Shown here piece after piece: positions 6,614 to 11,425 of a stretch of 11,425 nt of DNA; positions within the stretch are counted from its first letter, which is position 1; the number at the start of each line of letters is the position of its first letter. The position numbers and the translations under genes were made by a program. Below the pieces are notes generated by a model. The model did not search any database. It saw only the letters and a program-made list of their open reading frames with translations, and was not told the origin of the DNA. The stretch is from NORP181 sp047623555 (GTDB taxonomy: Bacteria; Pseudomonadota; Alphaproteobacteria; Rhodobacterales; Rhodobacteraceae): assembly GCA_047623555.1 (NCBI GenBank), contig JBLHMP010000104.1, forward strand, positions 1 through 11,425, in the 5' to 3' direction.

Positions 6614-7954
6614 ATGCGCACCCTTCTACACAATGCCCGCATTCTGACGATGAACCGCGATTTTGACGAGTTTTCCAGAGGCTGGATTCTCGTAGAGGAC
6701 AGGCTTATCGCGGCTCTTGGCGATGGGGCCGCGCCGGAATTGACGGTGGATGAAACCATAGATTTAGATGGCGATCTGATCATGCCTGGCATGGTTAACA
6801 CACATTGCCACATGCCAATGACGCTGTTCCGCGGTCTGGGCGAAGACGTTGATGACAGGTTGTTTCGCTATATTCTGCCACTGGAGCGCGAAGCTGTAAC
6901 CCCGGAATTGGTGCGCATCGGTGCCCGTTTGGCGGCGCTTGAAATGATATTGGGCGGCGTGACAGCAACGGCTGACATGTACTATTTTGAGCAAGAAGTC
7001 GGGCGTGTTCTTGGCGGGGCAGGGATGCGCGGCGTCGTCGGGCAAACGCTGGCGGACTTTAACCCGCCGGATCACAGCAGTTTTGATGAGGGCTTTGGCC
7101 TGGTCGACGATCTGCGGGATGAATTCCGCGACAATGACCGCATTACGGCCTCTATTGCGCCGCACGCGCCCTATTCTACGGGGCCTGAGATTATGGAGCG
7201 CGTTGCTCGATATGTTGCGGATAACCCGGATATACGCATTCAAATGCATCTGGCTGAGATGAAGACGGAAATGGACTGGTGTTCCACCCATTACCAGTGT
7301 CGCCCGGTCGAGCTGGCTGACCGGACAGGGATATTGTCGCCCGGTGCCATCATGGCGCATTGCCTTGAGGTTACGCCTGACGAGATCAGCACACTGGCCG
7401 CGCGGGGTATTAGCGTTGCACATAATGCGCGCTCTAATGCCAAAGCTGGCCGGGGCATCGCGCCAGTTGAGGCAATGCGTCAGAGCGGCATTGCCGTGGG
7501 ACTGGCAAGTGATGGCGCGATGAGCGGCAATACGCTGGACATAGTCGCACAAATGGCCCCGGCTTCGATGTTTGCAAAGCTGCTTGGCGGCAGCAGAAAA
7601 CCCATGCCCGCTCGTGATATCGTGAAAATGGCGACCATTGAAGGTGCCAGAGTTCTTGGTTTGGATAACAAAACCGGGTCGTTAGAGGTTGGAAAATGCG
7701 CTGATCTCGTGCGCGCGTCTTTGGCGGCCCCAAGGATGATGCCAATTTACGATATCTACGCAGCTCTGGTGTTCGCGGCAAATGCCACCGATGTGCGTGA
7801 TGTTATGATTGATGGGGAATGGGTTGTCAGGAACGGCGAGGCGTTGAGCCTTGAAACCGCCAAGGTGTTGCGCGATGCTGCCCAAATCGCGGATACGTTC
7901 AGCCAAAAAATTCGGCAAATTGATGCGAAGGGCGGCAATGTAGCGAGGGTGTGA
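6614..7954 (+). CDS. Zn-dependent amidohydrolase, SAH/MTA deaminase-like (ATZ/TRZ group)
   Basis: Cytoplasmic metal-dependent hydrolase, probably deaminating or dechlorinating a purine-, pterin- or triazine-like ring, 446 aa. Short beta-sandwich segments flank a TIM barrel. Metal and catalytic residues are HxH at H64/H66, H212, E215 (HLAE), H249 and D300 (SDGAMS). Against Thermotoga TM0936 (S-adenosylhomocysteine/methylthioadenosine deaminase, recalled from memory), the ribose-contacting E84 matches E91 and H173 matches H184. The arginines R136 and R148 that hold the homocysteine end are Q144 and about S156, so SAH is an unlikely substrate. The motif after H270 reads NARSNAKAGRG where relatives have NPxSNxKL. 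The start at 6614 fits the family N-terminus (RTLLHNARILTMN) but has only a weak Shine-Dalgarno. It is transcribed away from the LacI gene and may share its control. Confidence 0.85.
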   Translation: MRTLLHNARILTMNRDFDEFSRGWILVEDRLIAALGDGAAPELTVDETIDLDGDLIMPGMVNTHCHMPMTLFRGLGEDVDDRLFRYILPLEREAVTPELVRIGARLAALEMILGGVTATADMYYFEQEVGRVLGGAGMRGVVGQTLADFNPPDHSSFDEGFGLVDDLRDEFRDNDRITASIAPHAPYSTGPEIMERVARYVADNPDIRIQMHLAEMKTEMDWCSTHYQCRPVELADRTGILSPGAIMAHCLEVTPDEISTLAARGISVAHNARSNAKAGRGIAPVEAMRQSGIAVGLASDGAMSGNTLDIVAQMAPASMFAKLLGGSRKPMPARDIVKMATIEGARVLGLDNKTGSLEVGKCADLVRASLAAPRMMPIYDIYAALVFAANATDVRDVMIDGEWVVRNGEALSLETAKVLRDAAQIADTFSQKIRQIDAKGGNVARV

Positions 7955-8228
7955 CTTCGGCTTTTCCGAACGATTGATCCAGAGCCGGACAGGGTGGTGT
8001 GTTCTACGTTTGCGTATGAAAGCCGCCCGAGTTTAACGTAGGGTCGCTCTCCGCGGCGTTCCAAATTGTCCACCGAGACTAAAAGATTGCGTCTAATTCA
8101 CGGTGCAACTTGCACAAGAGGCTTGATTGAGGCTCAAAACAACCACACCATGTGGACGAAGGCATTCTATTTGGAGAATGTCGGTGAATGCTTGGCAAAC
8201 AATTCCAGGGTTCATCAAGGAGACAAAA
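7955..8228 (+). other. Intergenic region between amidohydrolase and TRAP receptor genes
   Basis: This 274-base gap has no convincing gene. An in-frame extension of the receptor from 8127 lacks a ribosome binding site and would bury the signal peptide. A small 5-bp hairpin (7956-7960 with 7966-7970, loop CTTTT) directly follows the amidohydrolase stop but has no U-tract, so termination there is doubtful. A 7-bp inverted repeat spans 8004-8010 and 8035-8041, and GAGGCT is repeated at about 8118 and 8129. The gap probably contains the receptor's own promoter, but I cannot pick a convincing -35/-10 pair. Confidence 0.5.
8103..8115. promoter_or_regulatory. Perfect 13-bp palindrome, candidate operator
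   Basis: GTGCAACTTGCAC is a perfect inverted repeat of 6-bp half-sites around one central base, 114 bases upstream of the TRAP receptor start. Its length and position suit a regulator dimer. Its half-site differs from both palindromes in the lacI promoter region, so a different regulator may bind it. No function has been shown. Confidence 0.35.
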
Positions 8229-9188
8229 ATGACCAAATTCTTTAAGCTTTTCGCCGCGGCTCTTGCGCTTGCGGGCCTGGCGGCCACGTCGGCCTTTTCC
8301 GAAACGCGTGTTACCTACAAATCAGCCAAGACAACGTCATCCTATTACCAGATGGCAGTCCAGATTGCCGAAGCCATGAAGGCCGGATCAGACGGAAACA
8401 TCATCGTCACGGTCGAGGAAAGCCAGGGCTCGGTCCAGAACGTGATGGAAGTCAAAGCCCGTGGCGGAGACTATGTGTTTACCACACCTCCGGTGCTGGT
8501 GCGACTGGCCCAGGACGGCAAGGCCATGTTCAAGGACAAGAGCGATCCGGCCTTTGCCGAGATCCGCGCGCTGTTCCCGATTCCGTCTCTGACAATGCAT
8601 TTTGTCATGTCCGAAGCATCAGGCGTTACCGATTTCGCCGGGTTGGAAGGCAAGACCATCCTGCTGGGCAAGGGCTCTTTCGGTGCGCGCGAAGGGGCCA
8701 AATACCTCAAGCTGTTTGGCTTGGAAGGTAAAGTCGAGATTGCGGATGTGGAACTGTCCGGCGCTGTGCCTGCCCTGAAGAACGGTCAGATCGACGGTTT
8801 TGTCACTGCAGGCTCGTTTCCGGCACCAAACGTGATAGAGGCTGCGGCCTCGACCGGAGTGGTTGTCCTGTCGTTGAATGACGAACAAATCACCAAAAGC
8901 AAGCGCGCACGACTGGTGATTCCGGCGAGAACATATGCCGGCCAAGAGAGCGATATTGTCACCACATCGCTTCCGGTTGTGGCATACACAACGACTAAAA
9001 TGGACGACGACACCGCCTATGCGCTGACCAAGACCTATTGGGAGGGTAAAGCGATGATGGGCGACGCCACCCCGTGGTGGAATGGTGTTGATCGGGGCCT
9101 GATGGCCAATATCACAGGCCAAATCCATCCTGGCGCCCTCAAGTATTACACCGAGGCCGGGTTCGATCTGACGGATGCTCAAAAGTAG
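8229..9188 (+). CDS. TRAP transporter solute receptor, TAXI family
   Basis: Periplasmic receptor that delivers a solute to the TRAP permease encoded downstream, 319 aa. The signal peptide has a lysine-containing N-region, a hydrophobic core LFAAALALAGLA and a likely cleavage after AFS (22-24). Family traits include VEESQGSVQNVMEVKARGGDYVF (in part, 62-84), LEGKTILLGKGSFGAREGAKYL (139-160) and the region GAVPALKNGQIDGFVTAGS near 178-196. The early segment KSAKTTSSYYQ (31-41) replaces the glycine-rich GTGGTYY-like stretch common in TAXI proteins, hinting at an unusual binding site. The start at 8229 is supported by AAGGAG (8217-8222) 6 bases upstream. Known TAXI systems carry organic acids and amino acids such as glutamate and alpha-ketoglutarate; the ligand here is unknown. 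Confidence 0.92.
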   Translation: MTKFFKLFAAALALAGLAATSAFSETRVTYKSAKTTSSYYQMAVQIAEAMKAGSDGNIIVTVEESQGSVQNVMEVKARGGDYVFTTPPVLVRLAQDGKAMFKDKSDPAFAEIRALFPIPSLTMHFVMSEASGVTDFAGLEGKTILLGKGSFGAREGAKYLKLFGLEGKVEIADVELSGAVPALKNGQIDGFVTAGSFPAPNVIEAAASTGVVVLSLNDEQITKSKRARLVIPARTYAGQESDIVTTSLPVVAYTTTKMDDDTAYALTKTYWEGKAMMGDATPWWNGVDRGLMANITGQIHPGALKYYTEAGFDLTDAQK

Positions 9189-9232
9189 ACTAACTAGTCT
9201 AATGAAATGGCCGGGCAGGAAATTGCCCGGCC
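9186..9232 (+). promoter_or_regulatory. Tandem hairpins between TRAP receptor and permease genes
   Basis: A small hairpin (TAGACT, loop AACT, AGTCTA; 9186-9201) begins at the receptor's stop codon. It is followed by a very stable one: a perfect 9-bp GC-rich stem, 9209-9217 with 9224-9232. The stem can extend by a G-U pair to close a GAAA tetraloop (9219-9222), a GNRA-type loop. Only a mixed CCTGCTATTT follows, not a U-run. The two likely cap the receptor message and reduce, but do not stop, transcription into the permease gene. A true terminator is possible but would leave the permease without an obvious promoter. Confidence 0.6.
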
Positions 9233-9258
9233 CTGCTATTTAGAGGTCGCTGATCACG

Positions 9259-11043
9259 ATGGTGATGCCACAACACTCAACATCCATGCGCCTGTTCTGG
9301 CTGGGATTGGCTGCGCTAATGGTCGCGTTTCATCTGGGGCTGATCTTTTGGGGGCTCGTGCCTAATCTGGTCAGTCGCCCACTGCATTTGGCGTTTGTTC
9401 TGCCCTGGGTGTTTGTGTTTGCCGCTAAATCCAGGGGCGAACTGGCTTCTGGGCTGATGCTGTCGATGCTGGGAGTTTCAGCCGCTATCTGGATCGCATT
9501 GAACCATGACATGCTGGGCGATCAATACGGATTTCTTGAGGGTAATTTCCAGATCGGTATTGCCGTTGTTCTGCTGGTTTGCGTGATCGAGGCGGCACGG
9601 CGGGCGATTGGCTGGCCCCTGCCTTTGGTGGCAATATCTGCGATGGTCTACGCGCTGTTTGGTTCTGCGATTCCGGGAGAATTTGGTCATACCGGCACCC
9701 CTTTACGCAGTTTTCTGGGGACCCTGACGATTGCCGAAGGCGGCATCTGGGGCAGCCTGACGGCGGTCTCCGTGGGGGTCGTGTCGATCTTTGTAATCTT
9801 TGGTGCGGTTCTGAACGCCGGCGAGGCCGGGAAGGGCTTTATGAATGTGGCCGCCGCTGCCGCGGGGCGTCTCAAGGGCGGTGCTGCCAAAGTTTCGGTG
9901 ATTTCTTCGGCGCTGTTTGGGTCCATCTCGGGGTCGGCCTCGGCGAATGTAGCATCGACCGGAGCCATCACTTTGCCCGCGATGACCAAGCTGGGTTATC
10001 CCAAACGCCTGGCCGCCGCAGTCGAGGCCGTGGCCTCATCAGGGGGGCAGATAATGCCGCCGTTGATGGGGGCAGGGGCGTTCGTGATGGTCGAGCTGAC
10101 CGGCGTGTCGTATACCAACATCATGGCTGCGGCCATCTTGCCTGCAATTTTGTATTTTTTTGCCGTCTGGGTCGGCATCAACGCCTATGCCAGCCGGTTC
10201 GACTTGCGTGGTATCGAGGCTAGTGAACAACCGTCAGCGCGCGATGTGCTGATCACCTCGGGGTTTTTCATGATACCGTTCTCGGTGTTGTTGTGGGGTA
10301 TGTTCGGTGGCGGTTTCACGCCGCAATATGCCGCCTGCCTGGCGATTCTGACCGGAGCGGTGTTATTGCTGTTCAACCGTGAGGCACGGTTTGATCCCAA
10401 GCAGATTTTTGAGCGAGTAACGTCGGCGCTGATGAATGCGGCACGTCAGATCGCCATGATTGCATCGATCATCTTTTGCGCCTCAATCATCATCGGCGTG
10501 TTGTCGATCACCGGGTTGGGTGTGAAAATCACGTCGCTGATCCTGTCCGGTTCGGGTGGTCTGTTGTGGCCATCGTTGCTGCTGACGGCGCTAGCCTGTC
10601 TTGTGCTGGGCATGGAGGTGCCGACCACGGCCGCTTATGTCATATGCGTTTCGGTGGCTGGTCCGGCGTTGATCCAGCAAGGGTTAGAACCACTGCAGGC
10701 ACATCTGTTTGTGTTTTGGTTTGCCTTGTTGTCGACCATTACCCCGCCAGTATGCGGTGCCGTGTTTATCGCCGCGGGAATGGTTGGTGAGAATTGGATA
10801 AAGGTTGCTTTGACGGCAATGGCGCTGGGGGTGGGGCTTTATGTCATTCCACTGGGGATGATTGCCAATCCAGATATTTTGAGGGTTGCCGAAACCCCCG
10901 TGGCGGCATTAACGGCCTTTCTGAGAATGGCCGTAGGCCTAGCGGTGTTGAGTTACGGTCTGATTGCGCTTGAGAAATATGTGGCCAAAATCGCAGTTGG
11001 ACTGATTGGGCTGGCAATCGTCATGTCCGGCGTTTTTGTCTGA
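9259..11043 (+). CDS. TRAP transporter fused permease, 4TM/12TM (DctQM) type
   Basis: Inner-membrane permease that pairs with the TAXI receptor and couples uptake to an ion gradient, 594 aa. It is hydrophobic throughout: four helices in the first 130 or so residues form the small DctQ-like part, and the rest is the large DctM-like part. Motifs of the TAXI-associated 4TM/12TM family are visible: GSISGSASANVASTG at 221-235, SSGGQIMPPLMGAGAF at 260-275, GMEVPTTAAYV at 451-461 and STITPPVCG at 492-500. The start is uncertain: GAGG (9243-9246) is 12 bases before the ATG at 9259, and the ATG at 9265 is an alternative. It lies 70 bases after the receptor gene, separated by hairpins. The length is usual for the family and nothing appears broken. 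Confidence 0.93.
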   Translation: MVMPQHSTSMRLFWLGLAALMVAFHLGLIFWGLVPNLVSRPLHLAFVLPWVFVFAAKSRGELASGLMLSMLGVSAAIWIALNHDMLGDQYGFLEGNFQIGIAVVLLVCVIEAARRAIGWPLPLVAISAMVYALFGSAIPGEFGHTGTPLRSFLGTLTIAEGGIWGSLTAVSVGVVSIFVIFGAVLNAGEAGKGFMNVAAAAAGRLKGGAAKVSVISSALFGSISGSASANVASTGAITLPAMTKLGYPKRLAAAVEAVASSGGQIMPPLMGAGAFVMVELTGVSYTNIMAAAILPAILYFFAVWVGINAYASRFDLRGIEASEQPSARDVLITSGFFMIPFSVLLWGMFGGGFTPQYAACLAILTGAVLLLFNREARFDPKQIFERVTSALMNAARQIAMIASIIFCASIIIGVLSITGLGVKITSLILSGSGGLLWPSLLLTALACLVLGMEVPTTAAYVICVSVAGPALIQQGLEPLQAHLFVFWFALLSTITPPVCGAVFIAAGMVGENWIKVALTAMALGVGLYVIPLGMIANPDILRVAETPVAALTAFLRMAVGLAVLSYGLIALEKYVAKIAVGLIGLAIVMSGVFV

Positions 11044-11323
11044 TTTGAAACTAAGAGCCAGACAAGCGGTCGCAGTTTCACGCGGGAGGGTATCGTCAAG
11101 TTGTTGGCTTTAGTTTGAGTTTTTCAAAACAGACTAGGACTTATTAAGATTCAGGTTTCTCATTTGAGCTGAGTTCTGATTCACGTCTCCCCAAAAGGGA
11201 GGGGTGAATGTTGAGTGACCGTTTTGTGTTTAGATGTTCCATCCCGGATGATCACATAGATCCTCTCCGTTCTGCATTTTTCATGGCAAGATCGGTTTTA
11301 GGTGACATTCGGAAGGGCGCTAA
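11044..11323 (+). other. Non-coding spacer between TRAP permease and IS remnant
   Basis: No supported gene in these 280 bases. An imperfect inverted repeat joins 11051-11065 to 11101-11113. A 5-bp hairpin (11114-11118 with 11124-11128) overlapping a run of T follows it, so a weak terminator for the TRAP operon may sit here. CTCCC and GGGAG form another short stem at 11187-11201. The left end of the insertion sequence should lie in the second half; TGTTCCATCCCGG at 11235 begins with the TGT usual for IS481 ends, but no partner repeat is visible in the window. Confidence 0.4.
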
Positions 11324-11425
11324 ATGTTGATCGATCTTCATAGCCAGGCGACAACAACGCCTAAGATACGGGCTGCCATCTAGGCGAGCGACGAACCTGC
11401 ATGGGGTCTTGCAGAGCGGTATGGC
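11324..11425 (+). pseudogene. IS481-family transposase, 5' fragment with in-frame stop (runs off window)
   Basis: The frame from ATG at 11324 encodes MLIDLHSQATTTPKIRAAI, then an amber codon TAG (11381-11383), then ASDEPAWGLAERYG to the end of the window. This matches the N-terminus of IS481-family transposases, whose N-terminal helix-turn-helix domain begins LHxxATTTPxxRxxIQ and continues with LAxxYGxS. The amber sits where relatives have glutamine, so a single CAG-to-TAG change explains it. GGAAGG lies 7 bases before the ATG. The DDE catalytic domain would lie outside the window. Homology is judged from memory of the family; the element is probably inactive unless the stop is suppressed. 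Confidence 0.75.

Noticed and set aside
6764..7552. 262-codon open frame on the minus strand
   Set aside because: It is antisense to the amidohydrolase catalytic region and rich in His/Arg/Cys, as expected of a shadow frame in GC-rich DNA.
8619..9182. 187-codon open frame on the minus strand
   Set aside because: It is antisense to the TAXI receptor gene; no ribosome binding site or domain supports it.
11187..11201. CTCCC/GGGAG hairpin as a terminator
   Set aside because: The stem is only 5 bp with no U-run on either strand and lies well past the TRAP stop codon.
11208..11330. 40-codon ORF with GGGAGGGG upstream, overlapping the transposase start
   Set aside because: The Shine-Dalgarno is strong but the peptide has no recognisable feature, and it likely spans the left end of the insertion sequence. 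It may be chance in IS leader sequence.
1..11425. tRNA, rRNA, CRISPR array, toxin-antitoxin or defence genes
   Set aside because: I saw no cloverleaf or rRNA signature, no regularly spaced repeats and no such protein families on either strand.

Overview
The window looks like chromosomal DNA of an alphaproteobacterium, most likely Rhodobacterales (Roseobacter group). The reasons are the moderately GC-rich coding sequence, the combination of a TAXI-type TRAP transporter with a polyamine-type ABC importer, and the style of the IS481-family transposase at the right edge. This assignment comes from gene content and was not tested by a search. It is an accessory catabolic locus of seven intact genes in two divergent transcription units, followed by the start of a decayed insertion sequence.

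Leftward unit (6509 down to 140): a LacI-family repressor, a periplasmic binding protein, two membrane permeases and an ATPase of the spermidine/putrescine/iron-type ABC superfamily, then a protein related to L-fucose isomerase. The first five genes are packed tightly (junctions of 0 bp, 57 bp, 1 bp and an 8-bp overlap). The isomerase gene follows after 79 bp with its own ribosome binding site. A perfect 16-bp inverted repeat with A6/T6 arms lies beyond its stop codon and probably terminates transcription in both directions. The regulator probably uses a TTG start and its stop codon abuts the ATG of the binding protein, so regulator and transporter should share one mRNA.

Rightward unit (6614 to 11043): a metal-dependent amidohydrolase of the SAH/MTA deaminase (ATZ/TRZ) group, a 274-base gap, a TAXI-type TRAP solute receptor, and a fused 4TM/12TM TRAP permease. 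The amidohydrolase keeps all predicted metal ligands. By alignment from memory it lacks two arginines that bind the homocysteine end of SAH in the Thermotoga enzyme, so its substrate is probably different.

The two units face away from each other across about 100 bases. This gap holds a good leftward sigma-70-like promoter (TTGACA, 17-base spacer, GTTAAT). A CG-centred near-palindrome of the type LacI-family proteins bind lies over the -10, and a perfect 11-bp palindrome lies over the -35. The simplest reading is an autoregulated locus that imports two related solutes, or one compound and its breakdown product, through an ATP-driven and an ion-driven system. One cytoplasmic isomerase and one deaminase/hydrolase then act on them. 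No kinase, aldolase or dehydrogenase is present, so the rest of the pathway must be elsewhere, and the substrate cannot be read from the sequence. In both transporter units a strong hairpin without a U-tract sits between the binding-protein gene and the first permease gene.

After the TRAP gene, about 280 bases without a convincing gene lead to the first 34 codons of an IS481-family transposase with an in-frame amber codon.
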